Source: Lomentospora prolificans
Lineage: Eukaryota; Ascomycota; Sordariomycetes; Microascales; Microascaceae
Length of the DNA stretch: 64,000 bases
Direction of reading: 5' to 3'
Assembly (NCBI GenBank): GCA_029532625.1
Contig: JARFXM010000004.1
Coordinates: forward strand, 124,001 to 188,000
The notes beneath the pieces are model-generated. The model worked only from the letters and a program-made list of their open reading frames with translations. It was not told the DNA's origin and ran no database searches. Shown here one piece after another: positions 44,864 through 57,000 of the stretch. Each line of letters opens with the position of its first letter. Position 1 is the first letter of the stretch. Made by a program: the position numbers and the translations under genes.

Positions 44864-45681
44864 TTTTAATGGTGGTTGTCGGGTATTTGTATGGGGTTTA
44901 AGAAGGCGGGTATTGGCTAGGTTTAGCAGAAGAAGATGATTGTGATTTTTGCTTTTGACTGGCGTTTGGTTGGATTGGGATTAAAGCTTCTGCATGTCTT
45001 TAAATCTGAATCGAGTCGGGCATTTTATAATCGACAGGGCCAAAAGTATCGCCGCCGTTCTTTTCCTCAAAAAGGCCTGACGTCGTCGCTTGATGTCATC
45101 GACAGTTCTCGCTACGTCACCATTTCTTTATGCTTTTTAGTTCCAACTTAAAGAGCACTTCGGAAACTTTGTCACCCAATCAAGGCATCTGCAAGGTGAG
45201 CGCCACGAGGAAAGGGGACATGCTGCCAAGCCTGAATTTACGCCCCTTCACCACAAAGATGGCACTTGACCGGTAACCTGCGGTACTAGCGTGACGTCTC
45301 GTACATCGGGTTTCTTGTTTTGGTGGGAGGGTATATATACGCAAAATAAATTATTAGACTGCAGGCAAGACTCGCATTTCCCCGTTGCAGCCTCCCCCCA
45401 GACAGTTTGGATTCTGGCCCGAGACCACCATAAATTAGCTGGAAACCCGCATCGGCGACCGCCAAGCTTCCGTCACCTGCTCACAAAAAAAAAACAGGAG
45501 CTGCGATCTACATTCGCGTTCGACGACGATACCTTATGGGGCCAAGCTCATGTTCCCAGTCTTTGCTTCGCCCGGGGGGGCGGCGCATGCTCTCTATTCC
45601 ATACATGATTGGCCTTGTAATCTATTCCCGCGACGAAAGAAAGGAAAAGAAAAAAAAAATTTCATCTAGCTTCGTAGCTCT
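44864..45681. other. Promoter region of the small protein gene
   Basis: About 800 bp between two minus-strand genes. Contains CRE-like motifs and otherwise nothing recognised. Confidence 0.55.
45078..45120. promoter_or_regulatory. Pair of CRE/ATF-like sites
   Basis: TGACGTCG at 45078-45085 and TACGTCAC (GTGACGTA on the other strand) at 45113-45120, 215-255 bp upstream of the Gly/Val-rich gene's ATG; a further GTGACGTC is at about 45291. These match the bZIP ATF/CRE core and suit stress-induced expression, but are unproven. Confidence 0.4.
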
Positions 45682-46984
45682 TTATTGTGGACGGCTGACA
45701 TAGTCAGGAATGTGTTGGTTATCCCTAGCGATGGGCTCGCTCGCCAATTCTGCCGGTGGCGCAGCCGGGGCCTGGCTAGCATCCATCTCGAATGCCGCAG
45801 GCGAGCTCTGCTGCTGGGCAGGCGGTGGCGTGGTGCCAGCGGGGTAGCCGGCGGCACCGGCAATGGGGGGAGTAGAGGTCTGGGAAGAATGCATGTCGGG
45901 GGACGGATGCTGAGGAACGCCGTACACGGGAGCGAGACCTTGGGCGGGGATGCTCTGGGGCGTCAGGGACTGAGGCTGAGGCGAGTAGCCCGACATGTGG
46001 CTGTATCGGGGGTCGTGGGCGCCGTTGGGGAACGCGGCGCCGGCCATGGCGGGGCTCAGGTTGGGATCGTAGACGGAGCCGCCGTACATGGACATGTGCT
46101 GCTGGTTTTGCATCGCTGCAGGATGCATGCTAACGCTGGGCATCTCCGAAATACCAGGCGAGGCCGGGGCCACCTGGGAGACGGGGGGTCCGGTGGGGGC
46201 TACGGCGGCGTTGGCCGCCTTTCTCTTGCGCCAGAACAGGAAGAAGAAGACACCGGCGAAGGCGAGGACGACGGCTAGAGAGCCGACCACGATTCCAGCA
46301 ATGGCCCCTCCGGAGAGGCCACTGTCGCCGTCATCATCATTACCACCACCACCACCATTGTCACCTCGGCCGGTCTCGGTTGGTCCAGGGTCGCTTGAGG
46401 AGGCGGTCGTTGAGGTCCAGGGCGTAACGCCGGGAGACAAGGGATGCGTCTCAAGGTATATTATGTCGTCCTCCTCCCATCGGATCTGAATGGCGCGCTC
46501 GTATTGTGTGGAGGTGCCCTGGACGGAGATGGCGGTCCAGACATCCTCGTCCCAGCAGCGGAAATTCCTACGATACAGTTAGAAGGATAAAATCAGTGGG
46601 ATCAATTGAACTCTTAGTTCTTTTTTGTTTTACTTACGCTGGCACGCAAAGCTTTGCAGTGGTTCCAGCCTCGGGGTAATAATCCGTCTGTTTTGGCGTT
46701 CCAAACCGGGACTCCATCGCGCTTCTCCTAACATCATCCCACGCATCACATCCCACCGTATAACCCTGAGGACATATGCCGGGCGAGTAGTAACCGAGAT
46801 AGTTGAGGCCGGCGGGGCTCCAGTCGTCGGGAGCACATGACCTCGACGTCGTATCAAAGTCTTCGCTGATGAGATCGGGGCATTCGTCTGGAGGGACAAA
46901 CACGGTTGTCAAGGGGCGGAAGACGTACGACGTCGTCCCATCGGGGATCGTCTGCGTCGGGAATGTCGTCGTCGGCCTACTCAT
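45682..46984 (-). CDS. Single-pass membrane protein with Cys-rich ectodomain
   Basis: Minus-strand exons 46984-46638 and 46567-45682, 410 aa. The N-terminal ~180 residues contain spaced cysteines (D-E-C-P-D-L, R-S-C-A-P-D-D-W, G-I-C-P-Q-G-Y-T-V-G-C-D-A-W) and lead to a Thr/Ser/Gly linker with an Asp-rich patch. One helix, A-I-A-G-I-V-V-G-S-L-A-V-V-L-A-F, is followed by a basic stop-transfer R-K-R-K and a long Pro/Gln/Ser-rich cytosolic tail. This is the layout of fungal Mid2/Wsc-like surface sensors, though no Wsc domain is seen. There is no clear cleavable signal peptide at the chosen start, so the helix may serve as signal-anchor. Function unknown. Confidence 0.8.
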
Positions 46985-49900
46985 CTCGTCGATCGAGCAC
47001 TTTCTTTCCTTCCGTCTGGGTATCTCTACACGGGGAATGACGGAGGGAAAAAAAGTAAAACAAGGTCCAAAACTCAGAACAGAGCAAGAGAATGAGGAGA
47101 AATTCGCGTCGCGCCTGGAGCCTTGGGCGTCTCTTCTTCTTCTTCTTGTCCTTCCTCCCCCCTTGTTCCCGCACAGCAGCGCCAAGGCCGTTCGCACCGC
47201 CACAAGGCCAGGGTCTGATCCCTCGATTGCAACCCTCCGACCCGGCCAGGCCAATCACACTAGTGGCTCCGCCCGTCGAGTCGAGGGTCCCTGCCTTTCC
47301 TCTCATTTTACTTGGGTCCTCATCCTCCTTTTTGGCGGGTTTTAATACCTGCCAACTGCCTGGCTTAGCTCGGAGAGTCGGGGCAAACATAATAATCCCT
47401 CAATCTCCGCGACATCAGACGGGAGATGTGAAACCCCCTGGCTAAAGTAGTCCTAGGACACAATGGAATGGCCGAGCAGGGCGTAAGAGCTGTCTAAGGC
47501 AATCGCTCACCGAAGGCGAGATCCGTAGTCTCTTTTTTTTTTTTTTTTTTTTACCGGCCCTCCAAGGAAGAAATCGGGTGATGATTTGTGGTATTCACCG
47601 TTTCGGAGGAAGGGGTCGCAAACGTGGACGGGCTGGCTGCGGGTCCTGGGAAGCGAGAGGAACGCAAATCCTAATGCCATTGATGGTGGAGCCGCTTCAC
47701 CTTCAGCCCTAGCCAGGTCGGGTCTTGGCAGTCCCATTTCCGGAATGGCGGCCATCGCCAGCCCAACACGCTATTATTGTAATCCCTTTGCCCTGCCAAT
47801 GTACAGTAATATTTCGATGTATACATCGTAGAGTTCTCACCCTTCCAGTACTTGGGCCGGCCGTCATCCACCCATGCTCTGGGGTAATAAACATTGCCCA
47901 ATATTAATATTCTGGCTCACATGGAATGCACACCCTCTGCGCGCACTGCCAGCCTGGCACCTGATGGGCAGTGACAAGAGGGCTCCAGGTGCCATGATGA
48001 AACTGGTTTCGGCCGTAAAATGCTGGCTCTGGTTCTATTCTTGGCATCATTTGTTCAACGTGGATTCCCCCCACCCCCGCTTTGCAGCATTCTGGTTGTG
48101 GAATCCATCACTGTGGCTGCGCCCGGTAGCCCTGGTTCCAAGCCGCACGTCAGATTCAATCAAAAAATCAGTGGAAAAGCGCAAAGAAACAAACCAAGTA
48201 CCTCAGTAGTGGACTTTTAATCGAGGGTTCTATGAATGCGACAGAGATCCATGGGCTGGACGACGTTCTCTCGAAAGACGACAACGTCCTCACACTTTCT
48301 ACATGGAAAAAGTCCGGATTAAATTGGACTTGTCCCTTCCGCTTCTTCATTTCACAAGTGGGCGCTGCGTAGTATATATACGATGGGTCCTAGTAAGGCC
48401 TAAAAGGGCGGAAAAGAGGCGATCAAGGCTGACAGATATTATGACGCTGCGTAAGGAGCAAACGCACCTGTTGGCACCTCGATCGTGCTTATTAGACCAT
48501 TATTTCTCCCAGGCACCGCCAGGTCATTCTCCCACTAAGTTGACCAACCACTGCTTGCAATACCATTGCTTGCAATAGTCAAAGCCTACATCGACCAAGT
48601 GACTCCCACCATTTAGAAAGATGGGCGTCACGCTCTCCCCTTCTCTCAAACCCATGGCCCGACCGAACCCGTTCGAGACTCCCGTGAACGAGGTGATGGC
48701 GCTTATCACGTGGTAGAGCACCAGATTCTTGTTGCGGACATGGATCGCATCGCGCGATTCAAATCTGTGTCTTTGTCACCCATATTACATGATAGACCTG
48801 CATTGACAAGTTCCCGACTGGGTATCCCCCCTTATGAAGCAATAATCCGGTATCTAATAAATCATGGTAATACTGGTTGTCTGACTAAAGCTGGGGAAAG
48901 CCTGGCACCCCGGATTAGAAGGGACCCATCACTAGTAAATGTGAAGCAAGTTATCTATAGCTTTTATTATAAGAGGAACCTTAGTATAGAGGAAAGTATT
49001 GACCAGTAATGGGTATTCGTCCCTGTCATCGATGCCCTTTGAAGTCTCTGGACATAGGTTTCTGCTTGGATATGTTGGGGTTGGATTGAACTAGAATCAT
49101 AGCTAATCAGCTACATCACACAATGCAGAAATGAATGATCCTTTGTACTATACATTTGAATTGGTCTCCTCCACATCGGACAACCCGCCTTCCCTCCTCC
49201 TCTCCCTCCCTAAGGAAAAAAGATCTGAGGCTAACCAATAGCCTAGTACTACTGTTCTCGCATGCGCAGGACGCGATCACGGTGTCCACTTCTGACTGCT
49301 ACTGGAAAGCTTCCATCAGACAGACGTGCTATTGATACCGTCTCATATGGCGCATAAGATTGGGCGACTGTTGTCAATGCCTCCCGTCTATGTACTGGCG
49401 GGCCTTTGCGCCGTTCTCCACACTGCGCACAACGCAAACATCTTATGAACCTAGGCGAGGCCACGGCACCGATGAGGTAACTGAAGCGGAACCGCGGGTC
49501 TGCGCTGATGCCGAAAATCTGCCAACATCGGATAAATGTTACTGTAAAATGGTAAGTGTCTCTGGCCTTGCTGAGCATCCGGCGTGACGTAGCACCCGTG
49601 TCTTCCCAATGCACAGCCTTGCTCTCACACTCTCTCCATCCCTGTGTGCCCAGTTTCCTCTTTTAAACTGCATGCCGGATAGTTGCTAATGTTTCGCCCA
49701 TTTTTGTAGGGCCCTCAAGCTTCTCCCGTAGAGCTAGAGGCCCATCTCGTAACACAGTGACGTATATGACGTCGCTGGCATTGGTATTATACTATACGAC
49801 GCTGACGGTGAAGTACCCAAAGCATTCGTAGTTAGGTTGCCCCCAGGGTGGTCTCCTGGACAGAGGACGAGGATATCGCAGATTTAGTATGCCAAGGATC

Positions 49901-50795
49901 ACAAGGCGCACTCTAAGTGCCTCAGGGGCGGCATTCAGTATTTTTAGGTCATACCTGAAAGTCCTAGCGGCAAGATCCCACGGCGGTTGTTGTGGGACAA
50001 AACAAGGGAGTCTACGCGGTTGGGAGGGTTTAAGTTGCGAGAGACGATCTTCCATCTTCGGGCCAACTGTAAGAAACACAATTTGCATAGTAATGGCAGG
50101 ACCGTAGGTTCTGCGAGCCGTAGCCGAGTCTACAGGTAATGGTATCGTCAGGAGGCCTCGGGACCATCGTTCAAATTATTCCCTAATTCCGTTTCATCTC
50201 CAGCGAGGATTTGACGGGGGCAAAATTGCGTAAAACTATGCCACAAAGTAAAGGCGAGTGGAGAATCTGCGCAATAGAAATGGTGAGCGTACTGCAGCCA
50301 GGTCTGTGGATTATCATAAAGTCATTTGATGCGGAAGAAACAAAAGCCCTTTGCAGCGATCCTTCCTGTCCCGTATATGCCATTTCTATTACATTGCCGA
50401 GTGATGCAGGTTCAGCCGTTCAGGTGGCCGTCGGGAACCGGCTTCAGAGAAACGGAAGCTGCCCACGTCGATGCTTAACATTTAAAGTACCCCGCATTGT
50501 AATATATTGTGTAATAGTGACAATAAGCCGGATAGATATCGCTTGCACGCTGACTGCAGACTGCCTAGATCCGCAGTTCGAGAGGCAAACATAGAAGGAA
50601 TCCTTTGTCTTATTAGCCGAAAGGCCACCCGCCACCGTCGCGAGGAAGATATATAGATGCTTGGCGGCCTTGGTGTCTGAATATGCTGCTGCAATAGCCC
50701 TTCATACCCGGTTCGTATCTCTGAGATCCACTTTCGAACAACAGTTCAAGCCGCTTGACAAGTTCGGCCAGTCCATTGGAACGCCATCGGAAGTC
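46985..50795. other. Gene-free 3.8 kb
   Basis: No recognisable coding segment. Contains a T20 tract at 47533-47552. Open frames at 49249-49614 (minus, 121 codons) and 50211-50594 (plus, 127 codons) are the longest but show no domain, signal peptide or coding bias I trust. Confidence 0.5.
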
Positions 50796-51294
50796 ATGAA
50801 GGCGCTCTCATTCACGGCTTTGGCTCTCGGCGCGATGCCTTTGGCAGTCTTGGCTGCCCCTGCCGACGACCCCCGGACCCTGCTGAGGGCCTTCTTTCCA
50901 TCGTATCGTTTAGCGTTGGGGAAGAGTGCGGCGAGAACACCATAGTCGTATCTACGGGGAACTGGGGCGAAGGCATAGACCACCATTGTTCTCCCATCGC
51001 CGAGTCGAACATTGTGAGCGCCAAGGTTGTCTTCCTTGACACGGGCTGCGAAGGTGAGTCGAGCTACCCCGGTTTCTTCCGTCTAGTCCATCGAATGTGC
51101 CTCGTCGTCGTCGGAACGCGCGCGCTGCGAGTCTATATGCTGACAGACCTTTGATAGTCCATGTATTTAGCGGCGAAGAATGCACCGGTGTATCAATGTT
51201 TGTTGGCCTGCAGACGTGCGCCGCCCATGAGGGAGAGTGGAAGAGCTTCTCTGTTAGTGGATGTGCGGCTGTGGAGGGGAACAGCGAGGAGTAA
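50796..51294 (+). pseudogene. Small secreted Cys-rich protein gene with a single frameshift
   Basis: ATG 50796 opens a textbook signal peptide (M-K-A-L-S-F-T-A-L-A-L-G-A-M-P-L). Within ten codons of the predicted cleavage site the frame runs out of phase: the mature part (E-E-C-G-E-N-T-I-V-V, N-W-G-E-G-I-D-H-H-C-S, D-T-G-C-E) is in another frame, continues across a clean intron (51054-51157, GTGAGT ... GATAG) and ends F-S-V-S-G-C-A-A-V before TAA 51294. The shift falls in or beside the CCCCC run at 50868-50872, as if one base were missing. Either a young pseudogene or a sequencing/assembly indel. Mature product would be about 110 aa with seven or so cysteines, effector-like in size but of unknown role. 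Confidence 0.6.
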
Positions 51295-52375
51295 TTTACG
51301 CGCTCCCCGGGAGCTATATACATAAAATCTGTAGCTACAACCCGATTGGTATTTATCAAAGGGGTGCCATAACATTTAGTTTGCAATTGTAATATCGAGT
51401 TGTCCTTGGTCGAGATGCTTTTATGTTTCCAACACCACGCCCATGTTTTAGCTTGAAAGGTGAATGGGTCACATACGTGTCAGCTGTTGGCAAATAGAGC
51501 GTGATCTCGAGAATGGCAATAAGGAAGGCGCGAGCCGGATTCTGGGGCAGTGGCCATGATAGGCTTATGAACCAATAATTTCTTGACTATAGCGGGTGCA
51601 GCTTGCCACTCGCAAGACGAAAGGAACCTTGAATCAGGCCGAAATTCTCAACTTCAGTGGGGCGCGAGTGCCATAGTTCCAAGCCCCTGGGTTTGGTTCG
51701 TTCAGACTATCACCAAGACTTAGACGCGGCGGACCTACTTGAGCTGGCCTCTTACCAGCTACCAACCCTAGCTTGGCCTTCGAGCTCGAGTTCGTCAGGC
51801 TACCGAGAAGCCCATAAATAGATGCATCACCACTGCATACTCTGCTTCCTTGGCGTGGATTTTGGCGGATTTCAAGCGACTTGATTTGCTCTAGTGGCAA
51901 CGCGGCCGCACTCTATCCAAGAGGTGCTGAGCCTGCCGAGCATTGTCATGTGCGTGGCGTTAGAGCTGCCTTCCCCTGAGCTTAGCTTTTAAGTGGCAGG
52001 AGATAATAGCTTATATTACAGGAGCGTGGAGACTAGATTATCTCTCTTGAGTGTCGCTTCTCGCCCGTTACTCCATATCACCATTATGGTCAGGCATTCT
52101 AGTTGCTCAAAAGCCTTAGACTCGCAGCATTAATAGACTTGACCTCTCCATATTCCAGCCCCGAATGGCTTATCTTAGGCGAGCTAGCTCGATTCTGAAT
52201 ATTTTGGCAGCTATTTTCGCGCTTACCTGCCATCGACTATATTAATCCCAAACTCATCTGCGCCCTACCGAGATATTTCCAGCCCGGAATCTGTGGCACC
52301 GACACAGAGACAAAATAGAGAACCAGCCGGTCGATAAAGACAGGGAGCGGACAATACCCGCACAATCAACGCCAA
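51295..52375. other. Intergenic 1.1 kb, no gene seen
   Basis: Lies between the 3' ends of the secreted-protein and tyrosinase pseudogenes. Nothing recognised. Confidence 0.5.
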
Positions 52376-54031
52376 TTAAGAGGAAACATAGCAAAACTTG
52401 CCGTAGTTTCCACCAAGAGCTTCGCTGAGCGTCTTGATCGGAATCGGAGGAGCGGTCCATCCCCGAGGTCCACGATGTCCTCTGTCGACTGGCGGCGGTA
52501 CATGGGCATATCAGGATGATTCATACCTTGCATCGTCCTCTCCGGGATGAGATTGACGCGGTTCTCGGGGTCTTGCATCTGCCAAATCCACCAAACTCGG
52601 TGTCCAGCATGCCGTGGTGGAAATAGAAAGTCGGGGCTCTGGGCGAGGCGTAAAAGGCCTAGATAGCACGTTAATACGAATCTCGAGTAGAAAAGATCTT
52701 AGGTAGCGGGAATGACTTACCCCACCAGGATCACCGCCGATGATATAGTGACTAGCATTGTGCAGCTGTTTTCCTTTTTGCCAGAATTTTTGACGCGCAA
52801 AATGACTCGTGTACTGGTAGAGGCTTGTGGAGATATATTACTTGCCATGGATTGGGGCCATCCTTTAACTGCGACTACCCGAGGTAACGGTTGTAGAAGG
52901 CGTTGATGTCTGTATTTCCATGATGAGGTTGTAAATATAGTTGGCCTTGGCTCCGGCGGCAGAATACTTGTTGACGTCGCGGCGAAAACATCGTGGGTTG
53001 GAGCCAGCCCATTGGCTTGTTGACAGCCACCCCGACCCTGCCGAGGCTCACAACCATGCTGTTGAATCGTTTAGATACCGTCTATTGAACTGATTTTAGT
53101 GTGAATTTACTCCTTGAATGGACTCTCAGTCACGCACCCACCTCCGCCAGAGGAGGGGATCGTGTTGTCTGGAGGCCTGAAGGGCTGAGGCACCCCAGCG
53201 TAGGTGCTCGGCGTGCTGTTTCCTCCCATGCTCGACATCTTGCCGTGGAAAATGTGTGAATCGACTGAGTCGTCGGCATAGCCATCGTAGTTCATGTACT
53301 ATTTCATATTAGGCAGTGCGCAAGACGTTGCATGTGCCTGAACTTACTGGCTAGTAGCCGTTGGATCCGCACTCGTCTCGAAGCGCTGTCTTATAAGCCC
53401 AAATGTACTACCTGTGACTCGCAAACAGGTTTGTTTAGCAAAGGTTGTCAATCTTAGGAGGGCATGGTCAGCTCGGGCACGTTGGTGGGACATTACCGGC
53501 GAGTGAAGCAGCATGGCTTGGGTCATAGTTATGAGTAGCGACAAAGCCATTGAAGGGGTTCAGCGCACCGGGAGCCTTGCCCTCCGGTGCCTTGGAAGGC
53601 AGCTTCTGGGGGCACAAGACAACAGCAATGTATTCCTCTCGCTCCCAGACCGAAAGATAACTCCTGATAAATGAAACGTCAGCGGTGAGGAGAGGGAGCC
53701 CACGTCTCTAATAGTACCAGCGTACCATTTCCTTCCGGACAGCGGCGTTCCAAAGAGTGCAGCCATTAGACGAGTTTTGCTTGGCCATCCAGGCTTCGAC
53801 ATTAGACAAAGCCATTGCCTCAAGCTCGTCGACGGCGTAGAGCGGATAATCTGCATTTCGAGGCGTGCCCTAGAAAGAGAATGCTTCGTTAGCGCACATC
53901 GAAAAATATAGCTATAGCTGATAGAAGACTATTCATACTCTTGATACAGATAATTTGCTTTTTTTCTGAAGCGGTGACGCCCCGACTCCGATGAGACGGG
54001 ACAGGATCTCAAGTGAGACGGAAACAAGCAT
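52376..54031 (-). pseudogene. Tyrosinase pseudogene
   Basis: A full-length tyrosinase (o-diphenol oxidase, PF00264) can be followed on the minus strand, broken in several places. Start-like ATG 54031 and a leader; then G-T-P-R-N-A-D-Y-P, N-G-C-T-L-W-N-A-A-V-R-K-E, E-R-E-E-Y-I-A-V-V-L-C; then S-H-R-stop-Y-I-W-A-Y-K-T-A-L-R-D-E-C-G, with TAG at 53410-53408 and another at 53353-53351 where the family has Q/P-rich W-N-W approach; G-G-G-C-V-T-E-S-P-F-K; S-N-P-R-C-F-R-R-D-V-N-K; S-H-Y-I-I-G-G-D-P-G-G; F-Y-F-H-H-G-M-L-D, followed by a 2-base insertion (about 52600-52604) before W-Q-M-Q-D-P-E-N-R; and a C-terminus G-K-F-C-Y-V-S-S ending TAA at 52378-52376. Copper-ligand His of both sites are still partly visible. 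It cannot make an active enzyme as it stands. Confidence 0.8.
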
Positions 54032-57000
54032 CTTGACACCGGCTTCGTCCAAAATATAAGGAGACATCCCCCTCAGAAAATTCTAGAAGAAACTTGAGCC
54101 CAGGAAGAGCGGGCACAAAGGCTTCATTAATAACCTCTTCCCCGGAAAATGGCCGCGGTGCCTGTTAAGGAGCCAACTCCCGTGGGCACCCAGCACCAGA
54201 GGCGCGGCAAGTCGTCTCGCGGGGCGGGTGTCAATTGCCGTGGTAGATGCAGATCGTCTACTGAGTCCCGCTCAATAAGATCCATGTTATTTGTTCCGGA
54301 TTGACGCTGTCATCGCAATCCTCTGTGGCGCGAAGCAATCAGTCCCAGTCTGCGATGATATATAGGGCTGTATCCAACCAGTGTGTGATCGACCTACTAC
54401 TGTACAGCAAGATATTCTTGCCGTGCGCGTCACCGCTGGCTGGCTTCAAAATTAGCCACCTGCACATTGGATTAAAGTTCGATGTTGTAATATCCATTCG
54501 TAGAATCATAATGCTGGGTGTGATTGACGAAGAATAATATCCTGGGCTGGGCCTTTGCCGTCGCCGTGAAGATGAGTTTATAAGGCAAAGTCGAGGATGA
54601 ATTGGTATTATTTGCTTTGACCTATCTCGGAGTGGAATATTGACTGCCCCTAACCAAGGGTATACTTATACACGTCGAATATTGTAGGGATCGTACTTTG
54701 GGTGTCTTCTTATCCTAGAAGCTTTAAACGTTTTATGAATATCAAGCACTCAAGATAACGTTTCACGAAGGCACTGGCTAACATAATTACGGGCCAAAAC
54801 AGCGGCATCACTCTTGAGCCAGACCTGGCGCGCATGTCCCAGTATATTAATTAATACCTGTCCGTCAACGATGCCTACCGCTGAGTGGTAAATGATACCA
54901 TGGCGATTGAACATAATACTGAATGGTATTACTGAGTCGTCACACCAGATTCTGCGTTAAGAGCCTACGCGCATTGATCGTTTCGTTCGGCGGCGCAGAA
55001 CTACCATGTTCTACGGAAAAGGAAATTGCAAGTCACAGGGAATTCGTAGCATCGAATTGCACGGCTTGGCAGCGGGAGGTTGGTTCAGCCCTACTCTGAC
55101 CGTGGCACGTGCCGCTGGTGCAAACCAAGATATCGACATTTGGAATGAAATATCAGACACTGCAGGCCGCCGAAAGAAAAAGAGGGTCAGGAATGGTCCT
55201 CGTGGTCAGCGTCGCGCGTGTTGGCGAGAACCCGCGACGGCATCGTGAGCTGCCGGTTCGGGTTTGAGTTGCTTCGATGACCCATGAAAGCGAGCGAGAA
55301 AAAAAGTCGGGATTCTTTTCTTTTTTTGTTTGGTTACATCAACCAATTCAGGGTTAAACATTTAGAACCTGTGACAATAGTTAAGTGGGAAATTCGTTTG
55401 GGAAACCTTGTCGCCTTTTGCGCCCACGTGCCTCATGTGCATGTAGCGAGGACAAGAGTGGCGCGACGACGCAAGAAATAGCGCGGAAAAGGAAAAAAAC
55501 TTTCGTCCCGCATCCCAAGGTTGTTGGTAATATGCATGGGGCTTCTTTGTCTGGGACCCGCCTCGTCCGAAGTGCGCTAAAGCTTCCCGAGCGCGTTGGG
55601 TGAATCAATGGATGGGTGCAGTGGCAACGGGGAAAGCAAGGGAGGATGGCATGGCAAAGGGCATAGAAAATAACCTCAGCTGAGGGTTCAAAGTCTTGGG
55701 AAGTGTAGCCTCAAAGCGTTGACCGATGCTTACTGCACCGGCCAAGCAGCGCATCCCATTCGGACGGAAAAAGAATTGTCTATGACCAATTGATCGCGCG
55801 ACCAACGTTGGCGTGATGATGATAAGACGACGAAAAGCCAGCGTCAAATGGGTAGGGTGGACCAGCAGGCAAGGGGTAAGGATACAAGAGTCTGGCCGCT
55901 TACTCGCTTCTTTCGTCGATACACCCCACTTCGCCTTCCCCCCCGAAGCAAAGTTGGCTCTCGGTGTCCAAGATGGACAGGCAGCTCGTGTGCGGAGGGA
56001 CGGACGCCCTTGCCACGTCCTAGTTGGGGTGGGCGTCGGTCTGCTCTGGTCGCCGCTCTGGTCGCCGCTCTGGAGCACGTGGTGGCTTCGAGGGATCTGC
56101 ATAGCTTTTTCGACGAAGAAACAAAGAGCAGCGCATGTGCAGCTTGCTGGCCGGAGGATGGGGACTTGGGGGACTAGATCACTAGATCCTCTTTTCCCAC
56201 ATTGCGTGTGGGTGGGTGTGTGGGTGCGTGGGCGAGTCTGAAGTCTGAACTAGACGAATGGAGAGACAGCCAGCGAGAGATATTTTCTCCACTGCGAAAT
56301 GTGTTCGGGGCTAGACCCGCCTGGCGATGCGAGGCAGCTTGGCGACCAGACGGGCGCGGAGAGACCGGGTCTCTCTGCTCTCTCTCTGCCTCTCATGGCT
56401 GGTGGGTTTTGCCCTTCATCAATGCCGAATAACCGACTCGTTGAAGCGGCAGACGCCAATGGCTGTAGACGGATCGCCTCCTCCACCACTAGTCGACATC
56501 CATCTGGCGGACCCCTGGATTTAGAAAGAGGCCCGAAAAATAAGGGTAGAAGGCCTCGTAGATCCCTGGAACCAAATCTCCATCTGCATGACATTGTCGT
56601 TTTTTCACCTTGATATTGATTACTTTTTCCATTCCGCCAGACCTCACGCGACACTCAAGACATGCCAAGAGATCATGGACATTTGTTTCTGCAACAGGCC
56701 TGTCCAGCCATCGGGATCCGGCTTGGCAAGAAAGCTTGTCTTGACGTTGGAGGTCTTGGCCGGACGCTCCTCTGCGTGGGATTCGAAGGCCAAGACATTG
56801 GGGGCTTTGGCCAGCAGGGGGGACAGGAAGGGAGAGAGCAAGCCATCACACGAAAAGGATATACCAAAAGGGCGCCCTAATGGCACGCTCTCTGTCGGTG
56901 TCCCAAAACGGTTTAGCCACAGCCACTCGATAAGAGCACAAACGAGGACCACTGGTTGACGGCTCAATTTCCTGCAATCGATACCGGCAGCGGGTTCGAC

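Noticed and set aside
49249..50594. Two frames of 121 and 127 codons in the gene-free block
   Set aside because: No recognisable family, signal peptide or intron context; likely chance frames.
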